From Picocystis sp. L7 (Eukaryota; Chlorophyta; Picocystophyceae; Picocystales; Picocystaceae): DNA of 64,000 nucleotides. Location of the stretch: assembly GCA_020975725.1 (NCBI GenBank), contig QXJR01000006.1, forward strand, positions 1-64,000, read 5' to 3'. Both the position numbers and the translations under genes were made by a program. Of this stretch, positions 8,025 through 18,427 are shown in pieces. Under the pieces are notes generated by a model. It was not told the origin of the DNA and did not search any database. It saw only the letters and a list, made by a program, of their open reading frames with translations. Positions within the stretch are counted from its first letter, which is position 1; every line of letters begins with the position of its first letter.

Positions 8025-8631
8025 CTACGGAACACGGTCTCCCTTCTCCAACCGCCGGTTGGACGATTTCTCGCGTGCTGGTTTGAGGACCAGCATTAAA
8101 CCGCCGACCCGGTGCTGGTGGAGGCGTATTCTGCCACTGGTAAATGTGTATATTTCCCCCACAATACCCCCCTCCTTCCCAAGGACCCCAAGGTCCGTAT
8201 TGACAATCTTGGGGGGGTACGGGACACGCGTGGATATTGCATTCTCGTTCGGTCGCGGGTCGGGATCCCGAACACTCGGCGTCGTCGACGATGGCGTTCG
8301 TGGTCGCGTCCACGCACGCGACGTTTCGCGTCTGAATTCCGCCGCCGCACGTTTCGGAACACTCGCTCCACGACCCCGTGATCCAATCGTAAGTGGGACC
8401 GGAACCGGGATCGGTACCGGGGGGACCCGGTTCCGTCGGCGAACCCGGTGCGCTCGGTTCGAACGGCCATTTTCCGTTCGCGTACGCGTACGCGCCGTAC
8501 CCGACGATCGAACCGACGATCGCGAACGCGATCAGGATCAAAACGCGTTTTTTCTTTTGGGTCCGTTTCTTTTCCATGCCTCGTTTGCGCAAAAGCAAGG
8601 CGAGCGGGTCGGGTCCGGGCGGCGGGTCCAT
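7924..8631 (-). CDS. Type II membrane protein with thrombospondin type 1 repeat (block gene g)
   Basis: A 235-residue protein starting at the ATG at 8631. Order: a short N-terminal region ending in a basic stretch (RKRGMEKKRTQKKKR), one membrane helix (about 29-50), a Pro/Gly linker, and a thrombospondin type 1 domain (about 81-131). The last has the hallmark SWSECSETCGGGIQTR and CxxHxC-like end (ECNIHAC). A second Cys/Trp-rich region with YGPWGPW runs to the end. The basic patch before the helix predicts the C-terminus outside, the reverse of the tail-anchored neighbours. TSP1 domains usually bind glycans or partner proteins at cell or particle surfaces. Confidence 0.75.
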   Translation of the reverse strand: MDPPPGPDPLALLLRKRGMEKKRTQKKKRVLILIAFAIVGSIVGYGAYAYANGKWPFEPSAPGSPTEPGPPGTDPGSGPTYDWITGSWSECSETCGGGIQTRNVACVDATTNAIVDDAECSGSRPATERECNIHACPVPPQDCQYGPWGPWEGGGYCGGNIHIYQWQNTPPPAPGRRFNAGPQTSTREIVQPAVGEGRPCSVDEMSRTRDNLPPCPPRDYIADKTRSGPSCRICS

Positions 8632-8645
8632 GAACACGTCTCTCC

Positions 8646-8654
8646 GATATAGAA
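8646..8654 (-). promoter_or_regulatory. TATA-like motif before the TSP1 gene
   Basis: On the minus strand TTCTATATC ends 14 bases before the ATG at 8631, matching the short spacing seen for the plus-strand block genes. Promoter function is inferred. Confidence 0.35.
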
Positions 8655-9006
8655 TACGTGACGCAAAAAAAATGTGGAAAACGAAATGTTTTCGCGATCA
8701 CAAGGTACGCGAGCGTCGCCATGGATATCGGTACGAAACGGGATCGAAACGGTGGGACGTACCGAACGCGTTTTCGTACCACGCGGAATCGACCACCGGG
8801 GTTCGCGCGACCTCCTCCTTTCGGAACGGATTCGGTGGGTCGGACGGCTTCACGGAGGCAACTTCGAGTAGAGGGTTGGGAGGCGTCGAGGCTGGTGGCG
8901 CACACCAAGTCGGCGCAAGTGGAAAGTGATTTTACATGTTGGGGTCTCGCTTAGGAGTACCCCTTTCGCCCCCCAGCCCTCGGGTTTGGAAAGGCAGCTG
9001 ACAGCC
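8655..9006. other. No supported gene
   Basis: Short overlapping open frames only. Composition stays GC-rich to about 8930, so this may be the truncated far end of the gene block, followed by sequence leading into the LTR copy at 9007. Confidence 0.5.
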
Positions 9007-9624
9007 TGTCACGCCCCGCCCTCGACGGGTAGACACGCTCTGGGGCGCGCACATGGGTCCCACGTGCGGATCCGACGGTTGTATGAGCCAGTTCGGTTGT
9101 CCAGGCAGTCTCGATAGTCCCTTCTCGAGACCTCGCCCCGGGGTGGTAGATACGTTGCGGATCTGCTGTCGAAAGTCCCGGGTTCCCTGTCGGGTGGCCC
9201 CGGGTACCCTGTCCGATAGTCCCTTATTGTGGTTTCAAGCTGTACTCGGGCGTCTCCCGTTGAAAGGGGGTCTTTATCCCCATTCCCTTTGAGCAAGTAT
9301 GCTGGAAGGTCGCGACCCTACTGAGGCAGGGTCAGGGGCTCGAAGGGGCCCTTTCCAAGCACGGCTATGCTATAGACCTCACACCAAACCTTGAAATAGA
9401 AATCTGATCCATCTTGACTTGACTAGCCGTCCTCCACTTCGACACTCCGCTAGACTCAAGTCCGCATCCCACTTGCAAGCTTGCCTTTCCTTGGCAAGGC
9501 TCGCACGAGAACTCTTTCACCCTGAGGAGACATCCTCCTTAACTCCAAGAAGGCCCACCACGGAACCCCCTTTTGGCCCCACCGAAACGCAACCCTTGTG
9601 GCAGAAACCGTGGGCAGCACCACA
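9007..9624 (-). repeat. Diverged solo LTR of the Gypsy-2 family
   Basis: The stretch is a reverse-oriented, diverged copy of the Gypsy-2 LTR (659 bp at 25497-26155). It begins TGTCACGCCCC and ends CAGCACCACA, matching the inverted LTR ends. It is about 40 bp shorter than the intact LTR. No internal element sequence is attached on either side, and the five flanking bases (CAGCC and TGCTT) do not match, so it is an old solo or rearranged LTR. Confidence 0.75.
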
Positions 9625-9991
9625 TGCTTCCCCACCCTTCGATCGACCTCGGGAGATTCGGGGGCATCCGGTCCCCCCTTCTGCCCGAGTTTGCTAGGGT
9701 TGCACCGAACCGAGCCTGGGCTTGATCGGGTTCGCCGTGGGTCTATCTCGACGGCTGGTATTGGGGAGATCCCTCGTACTCTCGGACCGGGGTACCAAGG
9801 GCTTCCCATCCCCCGCCTTCCCAGGTCCCGAGTCGCACTCGTCCAGTTGGGGAGGGGTTACCCGTCCTATACCTTACTTGATATCTAGCAATTCACAGCA
9901 AGCTGCAAGCTCGCTTATCTAAACTACTGCTTGACAACGATTGTTGTCAAGCACCGGGTCCCATCGAAGGGGGTATCCTGCCCTGTGCAAC
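9625..9991. other. No supported gene
   Basis: Unique sequence between the solo LTR and the inverted repeat. I see no conserved frame, RNA gene or repeat in it. Confidence 0.5.
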
Positions 9992-11300
9992 ACTAATGTC
10001 CACTTTCGTGGTCTTCGAGGCGCTTCACGGCGTAAGTGGGAGGGTGCCCGTCTTCTTTCTGTCGTCGGAGCTTCCATCTCGACTTGCTAGGCGTTCGGGT
10101 TTTGGAGGGTCCCTAGCTAGTCTTGTGATCCTTGTGCTGGGCGGAAACCCTAGTCCAACGGGGTTCCTTTCAACACTTGGCCCGAATTTCTACCATCCCT
10201 TCAAGCAACCAAATCCGACTCCTGTCCTCCCGTATGGGTTGTGGAGAAGAATATGTCGAGAAAGAGGCTCTTTGGAGGGGGGCTTTGGACTCCGTGTTCC
10301 ATACATCCATCTCCCAGTGTCATAGTTCAAGCTTCCGACAGTTGGAAGCATGGACCTTGACTTCTTCACACCCGTCGAGCTACAGACCGCATGCATACCG
10401 ACACAGCACCAAGGTACTCATTTTGGTGGGGGAGCCATTGGACACTCAGTCAGCAGACTTCTATTAAACCTGCTCACTTAAACCCATCGATTAGTATGCG
10501 CAAACTGAAAGGGTTGCGGTCCCAGGAAAGGAGGATGTCGAAATGCGATCCACCAAACTGATGTTCCTGGTTCTGGGAGGGATCAAGGGCAAGTACTCCA
10601 CACTGGCTTCTGGAGAGTCCAGGCGGTTGCACCTTGGTCAAAAAAGTTAGGTTCAGACCCAATTTTTTCTACACACCAACCAGACAGGTCTTGGTTAAAG
10701 CTGCTGGCAGCAAAGAACATGCGCTCCATGTCAGTCACCTGGCTGGTGACCCAGCTCCCGATGTCTTGGTCGAAGCTGCCGGCTACATCGAACATGGACC
10801 CCATGTTGGTCACCTGGCTAGTGTCCCAGCCACTGATGTCTTGGTTGAAGCTGGAGGCAGCAGCAAACGTATCTTGCATGGTAATCACACTGCTAGTGTC
10901 CCAGCTGCCGATGTCTTGGTTGAAGTCGATGGCGGACCTAAACATTTGAAGCATGTTGTTCACACTGCTGGTGTCCCAGCTCCCGATGTCTTGGTTGAAG
11001 GTCTCTTTGGAATTAAACAAAAGACTCATGTCCTTGATCCCAGTCGTGCAGGTAAGTCGTATCTGCTCGTCCACTGGATCATTATCAATAAGAGTGTCCA
11101 GCTGGTCGCGGGTCCGTTTGGTGTAGGTATTCCCATTGACCTCCCCGGAATCGCCCACTCCGGCATCGGGACACAGCACGGTCACGTCGTTGTCGGCCAG
11201 AAAAAACAAGCTCGGGTTCTCTCCTGCGAAGGCTTGTTGGAGGCCCGTTCCGACGAGCAGTAGCATGGCGAGGAGGAAGGTGGGCGAGGTCATTGCTGGA
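9992..11300 (+). repeat. Left arm of a 3-kb inverted repeat
   Basis: The arm from 9992 pairs with 13039 downward on the opposite strand (coordinates sum to 23031 throughout). The outer 600 bp or so appear identical between arms, including all open frames. Divergence is confined mostly to the BspA-type coding part. There are no net length changes along the arm. Confidence 0.9.
10583..11293 (-). CDS. Secreted BspA-type (DUF285) repeat protein 1
   Basis: A 236-residue protein. The ATG at 11293 is chosen because a signal peptide follows at once ([20 protein letters not shown], cleavage near AFA-GE). Residues 25-95 form an N-terminal cap with [19 protein letters not shown] and [11 protein letters not shown]. 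Four 25-residue repeats with the core [11 protein letters not shown]-x-V-x-x-M follow, then a Cys-bounded end (GWCV ... WSTCP). Such solenoid proteins are surface or secreted, and some act in adhesion. It is divergent from, and about 90 percent identical to, the gene at 11738. The frame is intact and intronless, with a TGA stop. Confidence 0.85.
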   Translation of the reverse strand: MTSPTFLLAMLLLVGTGLQQAFAGENPSLFFLADNDVTVLCPDAGVGDSGEVNGNTYTKRTRDQLDTLIDNDPVDEQIRLTCTTGIKDMSLLFNSKETFNQDIGSWDTSSVNNMLQMFRSAIDFNQDIGSWDTSSVITMQDTFAAASSFNQDISGWDTSQVTNMGSMFDVAGSFDQDIGSWVTSQVTDMERMFFAASSFNQDLSGWCVEKIGSEPNFFDQGATAWTLQKPVWSTCP

Positions 11301-11737
11301 GCGGCAGGCCGTGGCGCGCCGTTCGTTCGTTCCCTCCCTCCACGCTTTTGCCCTTCGTCCCCGGCTCGTCCACGACAGTTGTGGCTGTACCCGTACCTCC
11401 CGAGGGTGGATAGGAGACTGGGTGGCGGTGGGAGCCCCTTACGAGGATGGGGCATGCAGGTTTCATCTCAGCTGGGTGGGGCACCCCGATTCCAGAAGCT
11501 TCCAGAGCCCCCCGACCCCATCGAAGGACACACGGGCAGGGTCGGGGTGGCACAGGGACAGGGGCGGCATCTCCACGGATCCCACAGCGAGACCCCCTCT
11601 CCCTATGAAGAAAAAGTGGCGGTGGGGTGCTGCCCCCTTCCCCATGTCCACCTTCTCCCCGTCATCCACCTGTTGCCTCGTCGGAGAAGCCCAGGAAGGT
11701 TTGGTGTGGTCGCGCGCCACCGCACCACGCATCAGCC
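11294..11737. promoter_or_regulatory. Spacer between the divergent BspA-type genes
   Basis: The 444 bp between the two divergent starts is the centre of the inverted repeat and is mostly not symmetric. Each gene is preceded by a similar GTGGCGCGC stretch, 15-40 bases from its ATG. The spacer must hold both promoters; no clear TATA box is visible. Confidence 0.45.
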
Positions 11738-13039
11738 ATGGACACGTCTTCCTCTTTCCTGGCCTTGCTACTGCTCGTCGGAACCGGCCTCCAACAAGCC
11801 TTCGCAGGAGAGAACCCGAGCTTGTTTTTTCTGGCCGACAACGACGTGACCGTGCTGTGTCCCGATGCCGGAGTGGGCGATTCCGGGGAGGTCAATGGGA
11901 ATACCTACACCAAACGGACCCGCGACCAGCTGGACACACTTATTGATAATGATCCAGCGGACGAGCAGATACGACTTACCTGCACGACCGGGATCAAGGA
12001 CATGAGTCTTTTGTTTAATTCCAAAGAGACCTTCAACCAAGACATCGGGAGCTGGGACACCAGCAGCGTGAACAACATGCTTCAAATGTTTAGGTCCGCC
12101 ATCAACTTCAACCAAGACATCGGCAGCTGGGACACCAGCAGCGTGACCAACATGCTTCAAGTGTTTAGGTCGGCCAGCAGCTTCAACCAAGATATCGGGA
12201 GCTGGGACACCAACGAAGTGACCAGCATGGGAGCCATGTTCGATGGGGCCGGCAGCTTCGACCAAGACATCGGGAGCTGGGTCACCAGCCAGGTGACTGA
12301 CATGGGAGCCATGTTCTTTGCTGCCAGCAGCTTTAACCAAGACCTCTCTGGTTGGTGTGTAGAAAAATTTGGGTCTGAACCTGACTTTTTTGACCAAGGT
12401 GCAACCGCCTGGACTCTCCAGAAGCCAGTGTGGAGTACTTGCCCTTGATCCCTCCCAGAACCAGGAACATCAGTTTGGTGGATCGCATTTCGACATCCTC
12501 CTTTCCTGGGACCGCAACCCTTTCAGTTTGCGCATACTAATCGATGGGTTTAAGTGAGCAGGTTTAATAGAAGTCTGCTGACTGAGTGTCCAATGGCTCC
12601 CCCACCAAAATGAGTACCTTGGTGCTGTGTCGGTATGCATGCGGTCTGTAGCTCGACGGGTGTGAAGAAGTCAAGGTCCATGCTTCCAACTGTCGGAAGC
12701 TTGAACTATGACACTGGGAGATGGATGTATGGAACACGGAGTCCAAAGCCCCCCTCCAAAGAGCCTCTTTCTCGACATATTCTTCTCCACAACCCATACG
12801 GGAGGACAGGAGTCGGATTTGGTTGCTTGAAGGGATGGTAGAAATTCGGGCCAAGTGTTGAAAGGAACCCCGTTGGACTAGGGTTTCCGCCCAGCACAAG
12901 GATCACAAGACTAGCTAGGGACCCTCCAAAACCCGAACGCCTAGCAAGTCGAGATGGAAGCTCCGACGACAGAAAGAAGACGGGCACCCTCCCACTTACG
13001 CCGTGAAGCGCCTCGAAGACCACGAAAGTGGACATTAGT
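11731..13039 (-). repeat. Right arm of the 3-kb inverted repeat
   Basis: Mirror of 9992-11300. The outer end is GGACATTAGT at 13030-13039, mirrored by ACTAATGTCC at 9992. Flanking bases outside the arms (CAAC left, TAGC right) do not form a target duplication, so transposition of the whole unit is not shown. Confidence 0.9.
11738..12448 (+). CDS. Secreted BspA-type (DUF285) repeat protein 2
   Basis: A 236-residue partner of the gene at 10583, transcribed away from it. The ATG at 11738 starts a signal peptide ([20 protein letters not shown]) whose first residues differ from the partner, while its second half is identical. The N-terminal cap is nearly identical. Changes cluster in repeats 2-4 (for example [11 protein letters not shown] against [11 protein letters not shown]) and in the first signal residues. 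The C-terminal Cys cap and the 3' flank are again almost unchanged. This suggests selection or conversion acting on the repeat face. Role: secreted or surface solenoid protein. Confidence 0.85.
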   Translation: MDTSSSFLALLLLVGTGLQQAFAGENPSLFFLADNDVTVLCPDAGVGDSGEVNGNTYTKRTRDQLDTLIDNDPADEQIRLTCTTGIKDMSLLFNSKETFNQDIGSWDTSSVNNMLQMFRSAINFNQDIGSWDTSSVTNMLQVFRSASSFNQDIGSWDTNEVTSMGAMFDGAGSFDQDIGSWVTSQVTDMGAMFFAASSFNQDLSGWCVEKFGSEPDFFDQGATAWTLQKPVWSTCP

Positions 13040-13630
13040 TAGCGAAAAACTCCATGACACGTGACGTGGTAACTCACGCTGGAGCGCACTATATAAGGGC
13101 CCGCGACCTCACTTGTAAAATAGTTTTTGCCTTGCTACGAAACTAAGTGCTCCGCCACTAGCAAACTCGTCCTCGACCTCTGCCAAGTTGCCAAACGAAT
13201 CGCTACCAACAGCCCATTTGCGCTTGAGAAACCACAAGTGCCCACTCCCAGAAAGACAACACCAACAAGTCCAATCTACTAGTGGGATTCACGTCACATC
13301 TTCTAGTAGCTTAAGAGCCTTTTACCGCTACCAAAAATGATTGACACAGTGGGAACATTTGCTGTACTTGAGCCAAATGGTGCAAATTGGAGACAATGGT
13401 TCCTAAGGATGGAGAATTTCCCCTACATCCACAAACTCGGGGAGGAAACAAGAGACGAAATAATCTTTAAGAAGAATGGGGATGGTGCAGTAGAAAAGGA
13501 GGAAAACCCAGATTATGGAAAAATGCAGCGGGCAAGATGCCACATCATCAACTGCGTAAACTCGGAATCCACTGAGCAAATCACTAGATGTGAAGCACCC
13601 AACCAAGTCTGGACTATGGCGTCCAAGTAG
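13040..13630 (+). mobile_element. Copia-type retroelement fragment (leader and start of gag)
   Basis: A TATA box (TATATAAGG at 13090) precedes a leader and a 97-residue frame from 13337. That frame resembles the N-terminus of Copia-type Gag polyproteins (VLEPNGANWRQWFLRMENF, then the APNQVWTM region). The rest of the element is absent. It begins right where the inverted repeat ends. Old, truncated fossil. Confidence 0.55.
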
Positions 13631-14216
13631 GGTCGTGGACAGGGGTCACTTGTGCGACGAGCGAGTTGAGCCTTTTCAGTAGTCGCTTAAGTCGTCGAAG
13701 AGGCTGATGAGGCGAGGAGGTTGTCTCGTAGGACAAGTAGGAAAAGTGAATTGCAAGGCAAAGAGAGGGACTAGAGTTCCTTCTCTCAAAACCACTTAGT
13801 GCCGGTTGAGATGAGGGTAAGCGGGGCACGAGGAGGGTCCACGTGCTGCTGACGGTCAAATCTGACCGTTCATGCCGCCAGTTGTGGGGCGTCCGTCAGG
13901 TGTTCGAGTCATCGACACCGTCCAGCCTCCCCAACCCTACCTTCTAGAAGTACACGGGGAAAGGGAATCCTTTCGACTGAACTCTATTGGTCAAGGGTTC
14001 CCTATATCCTTTATTGATGTATGACCATTGACCAGGGGCGTTCTTCACCCTGTCCCGGATTCTGTTGGTCAACAATACAGTCCAGACCTTGATCTATGGT
14101 GTAATGGTAGTAAGGCATTTACTGCCCTTTTACTCCCCAAAGTCTCGGGGTCTTCGAGCAGGGTGTCGCGTTATGCGTTGTTGATGGGAATGCACGCGTG
14201 GGAAAAGGAGGCCTTC
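13631..14216. other. No supported gene
   Basis: Unique sequence between the Copia fragment and the Gypsy-1 5' LTR. It contains a short tRNA-promoter-like stretch at about 14097-14170, judged too weak to call. Confidence 0.5.
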
Positions 14217-14434
14217 TATTAGTACCCAACACCCCTATAAGGTCCTCACCCATTGGAATCCTCCAATGGATGGGTGACCTCCGGTTGGGGAAAGTACTTA
14301 ATTTCCCCGAGCCACACGGTTTTATCAAGTTGATCTTGACCTGGAAAGACGAGCCGCCTCCCAAGCGCCTGCACGTCCAAGGCAACTTCCTCCGCGTAGG
14401 CGGAGCTCAAGAGCGAAGGATCGCATTGTTAACA
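14217..14434 (+). repeat. Gypsy-1 5' LTR
   Basis: About 94 percent identical to 35798-36018. The first bases are degenerate (TATTAGTA against TGTTAGGA) and the end is TGTTAACA. The five bases before it (CCTTC) do not match those after the 3' LTR (TGTGT). Confidence 0.8.
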
Positions 14435-14574
14435 GTAGAAAGGACTTCCAAGCACGGCGAGAACACCTACGCGTGCGTTGGAAACTTGACGAACTCGTCC
14501 GTGGTTGTCGTACGTGGCGGTCTAGCATCAAGGGTTTCTTGAAGTCGTGTTTTTGGCCATAACTACGTCCGATC

Positions 14575-15747
14575 ATGGCCAAATCGGACGTTCGACGTCT
14601 CGTTAGAACGGCCGTCAGGAGACACATTCAACGGTGTGCAGAACGTTTCCTGTCAAAAGTTGAAAGTCAACAGCTGAAAAAAAGGGAGATGAAAAGGATA
14701 GAAGAGCTTAAGGAAGAGTTGGAAGCCCTCAAGCTACAAGTCGAGGAGTTGGAGAGGTTGAGAGACAACCCTTCCTCTTTTTCTCAAGGAGGAACGGTCA
14801 CTCATTCCGCACTACCTCCGCCCACTCATCACGGCTCCGTGGAGACCATAACGAAACCCAAGCCGTTTTCCTTCCACAATGTTGGGGAAGAAGTTCTCTC
14901 CGAGATGTTTGAGACTTGGTGGAGTAGTGTCACCGGGTGGTATGGTCGGCGCAAAGCGCGTAATCTGGATTTGGAGGAGGCCGAGTGTGTCGTGGATCTT
15001 CTCGACATGATACAAGGGCCCAAGTGTGACGTTCTTAAGTCATTGTATGAGAAGGGAACGCTCCCGCGAGAAATGGGAGCATTTAAGAAGCTGCTCATCC
15101 AAATCTTTTGTGTTCGTCCATCGGCGGAGGCGGCCTATAAGGAGCTTGTGAAGGCATACCAAAAACGTGATATGAGTGTACGCCACTACTTGCTACACCT
15201 TGAGGAGTTACAAAGGAAAGTGAATTTGGATGATGGGAAACTGATCCCACAAATCAGCAACGATATGGTACTGCTCAAGCTACGTAGTAGCGTATGGGTC
15301 AGCATCCGTGAACAATTGCGTGCTACGTTGGAGGTGGAAAAATTGGACGGGAACGAAAAGCCATTGGAAACGTGGGAGGACTGGTTGGAATTGCACGAAC
15401 ATTGCGAGGAACAGCATGCCCGTGAAAGGGAGGCACGGGAACGCGAAAATCAGCGCTACGTGCGGAACTCGAAGGCGGTTCATCAGAAAATGGAGCGGTC
15501 CTCTGCGGCTGTGGCTGTGCTAACCCCGGAACACCGTATCACTCCAGAACAGAAAAGCTTTCGCGCCGAGTGGAAGGGGAAGCGACCGACCCCCCATGCG
15601 GTCGAACTATGCAAACAATTGGGATTGTGCCTCATCTTTCGATGCTTAAGTCCAGACCATGTGGCCAATGACTGTCCCTTCAAAAGCAGAAGTCCGGGAA
15701 CGGGAAACTGCCAGGCCCCCGGCAATGGGATACCCCGGAGGGCGTAA
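14575..15747 (+). CDS. Gag-like protein of Gypsy-1
   Basis: A 390-residue frame 140 bp after the 5' LTR. It has a basic N-terminus, a coiled coil (about 35-62), a capsid-like helical region, a long charged helix (residues 275-300), and a degenerate CCHC-type knuckle near residue 350 (CLIFRCLSPDHVANDC). This is the structural protein region of the element. Confidence 0.8.
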   Translation: MAKSDVRRLVRTAVRRHIQRCAERFLSKVESQQLKKREMKRIEELKEELEALKLQVEELERLRDNPSSFSQGGTVTHSALPPPTHHGSVETITKPKPFSFHNVGEEVLSEMFETWWSSVTGWYGRRKARNLDLEEAECVVDLLDMIQGPKCDVLKSLYEKGTLPREMGAFKKLLIQIFCVRPSAEAAYKELVKAYQKRDMSVRHYLLHLEELQRKVNLDDGKLIPQISNDMVLLKLRSSVWVSIREQLRATLEVEKLDGNEKPLETWEDWLELHEHCEEQHAREREARERENQRYVRNSKAVHQKMERSSAAVAVLTPEHRITPEQKSFRAEWKGKRPTPHAVELCKQLGLCLIFRCLSPDHVANDCPFKSRSPGTGNCQAPGNGIPRRA

Positions 15748-18427
15748 ACACAGCTTTCCCTTTGAGTGAAGGTGAGGGGCTTGAGTCTTACGTTGCCCCC
15801 ACCACCATGATGAACCCATTGGAACATCGCCACTTTAAGGAGGAAGGAAGTGCTGCAGCATCAGCAAATTTAGCAGCCATCCAATTAAGGTCGCAAGACG
15901 TCACAGTTTTAGGACTCAGTAACTACCATGTGGACTATTGTCGAGACCGGTCCACTTTTCAGATGAGTGACTTAACAACTGGGGTTGGGGAGCACCCATC
16001 GACGGTCGCTCTTTCCCAGGTTGTTGTCAATGTAGCCCAGATAGGATCGCAAATCTTTTTTAGACCTTCGCACGTCCAAGGAAAAGAATTGAGGACATTG
16101 TGGGACACCGGCGCAGGCCGTTCCTATGTGCACAAAGAGTTCAGAAATTTGGACAAAATTATCAGCAGGTCCCACTATGTGCGAAGCGTATTTGCCAATG
16201 GGCAGACGCATACGACCAATGAACTATTGCAACTTTCAGTCTTACTAAGTCCAGGCGATCCGCCAACTGAAAAAAATTGAGGTAGAGGTAAAGGTCATCC
16301 CCATGGACCTACGTCAGAGTTACGATCTGATATTTGGGTGCGATGTTATAAGCCAACAACAAACTTGGTTGAATGTGGATCGTAATACGATCCAGTTGAC
16401 ACACCGCAATCAGACGGTAACTTTGGTTGAGGCCGAGTTCAAGACAGGAGAGACGTCCCCCGTCGATGGCCTGGTCTCAGTAAGCGTAAGTACTGGGGAG
16501 CAACAGGCTCACCATTCTGTGTCCTTTACAACTTTGGAAGATGAGTTCGGGCCATTAAAGACGGCGATGTTCGTAGCAACAACAACAGGCCTGGCGACGC
16601 TCGACCATGCTTAGCCAGAAGAAGCGATGCACCAAGACTGGAGGGTATGACCGGGACCCATTATATGTGTCCCACCTTTGAGATTGTCACCCAGGTCACA
16701 CAAAAGCTGCAGAGTGCAGCATCCTTAAGTTTGGTGCTGTTGGCTCCTTGCATGCCTAGCACTCCATGGTTTCAGGAACTAAGACCCTTCATACTAAAGG
16801 GTAGGGTAATACCGTTAGCGGACAAAACTTATGGATATGAAGCGGTAGCACAGGCAAGTAGCGCCACCACCTGCCCAATGGTAGCTCTGCAGATCAACCG
16901 CCATGCTTCAGCAGAACCGACAACCTTGAGTCGTTACAGGAAAGTCGCCCTACAATCACTAGGACAACCTTCGAGAGTTTACAACTGCCTGAGACCCTCG
17001 ACCCTGCATTGCAAAAACAATTGAGAGACCTACTGGGGAGGTATTAGCATCTACTGCAAGCTCCTAGGGACAATGAACCGCCACCTGCCCCTTCAGAATT
17101 CGATCATCACATCATCTTGACTGAGGGAGGAGCACAACGAGTACAGACTCGCCCAATACGTTTAGCGGCAGATCAGACAATTGAATTGCAGAAACGGTTC
17201 GAACACCGTTGCAACCGTGGTATCATGCGGAAGGCTGCCAGTGATAGCCGAACTTGCAGATCTGCAGTTTTTATGGTAAAGCGTAAGGACGGCCCCGATC
17301 GCGATGTCGTTGACTTCAGAGCGCTGAATGAAGTGACTGTGAAGGATCATTTTCCCTTACCTCTCATTGACGAGCTCTTGGATAGGTTAAGTCAGGCCCG
17401 CTACTTCATCAGCCTCGATCTTAAGGAAGCATACTATAACATCCGTATGCACCCAGACAGTATAAGATACACCGGTACAATCACCCACTTTGGGTTGTTT
17501 GAATGGCTGGTACTGGTTATGGGCATGTGCAATGCAGTCGCAACCTTTCAGCGCATGATGGACGCAAGGTTCCATCACCTGATATATGACAAGCGAACAG
17601 TTGCTTGTTATCTGGATGACCTTTTGATCTACGCAAACACCTTCCAGGTCATGATAGATACCCTCGCACAGGTACTGCAAGTCTGCGATCAATATCGCTT
17701 CAGACTAAACATGCACAAAAGTACCTGGTTTCAAACACACCTGACCTACTTAGGACATATTATAGGGGAGGGGCAGTTGCGGCCGGACCCCCGACTAATC
17801 AGTGCAGTAAGGGATTTCCCCCAACCTAGGATTCCCACGCAGTTGCGTTCATTTTTGGGGTTGGCAGGATACTACAAAAAGTTTGTTTCGGGATTTCAAA
17901 CCAAAGCACCACCGCTTTGCGAATTGACCAAGACAGCAGAGCCATTGGTCGCCCGATGGACCGACCAGGCCGAATCGGCCTTCCTGGCTCTTAAGCTTGC
18001 CTTGACTTCTGAACCTGTATTGAAGCTTTGGACGACTAGATGTGCAACGGAGATTCATACCGATGCATCTAATATTGGTCTTGGAGCTGTATTGCTTCAG
18101 CAACACCACGGCCGTTGGCACCCTGTCGCTTATTGGAGCAAAGCTCTAGAAGGCGCGCAGAAGAACTACACCACCACTGAGCTGGAGATGCTTGCCATCG
18201 TGCTCGCACTGGAAACGTGGCGCCATTATTTGTTGGGTGTCCGCGTTGTTGTGCGCACTGACCATCAAGCGTTGGTACATTACCAGCACAAGCGACCTGC
18301 AAAACTACAACAACGCGAGTTGTCGTGGCTTCCCCGTCTTGCAGATTTTCAGATTTCTATTGAGTACAAACCAGGCAAGAGCAATTTGTCGCCGGACGCT
18401 CTCAGTTGTAGACGCCCCGAGCTGAAG

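Noticed and set aside
8096-8908. 270-residue minus-strand Arg-rich frame
   Set aside because: Overlaps the TSP1-like gene in another phase and is Arg-rich, as expected for a GC-rich shadow.
8937-9992. Possible outer LTR with ends TGTTG and CAACA enclosing the solo LTR
   Set aside because: Flanking bases do not repeat, and the right end coincides with the inverted-repeat boundary, so the ends are probably coincidental.
10634-12397. 209-residue antisense frames over both inverted-repeat BspA-type genes
   Set aside because: Same cause: antisense of the 25-residue repeats, no independent signal.
14097-14170. tRNA-like box A (TGGTGTAATGGTAG) and box B-like sequence
   Set aside because: No cloverleaf can be folded with proper stems; at most a SINE-like or chance promoter match.
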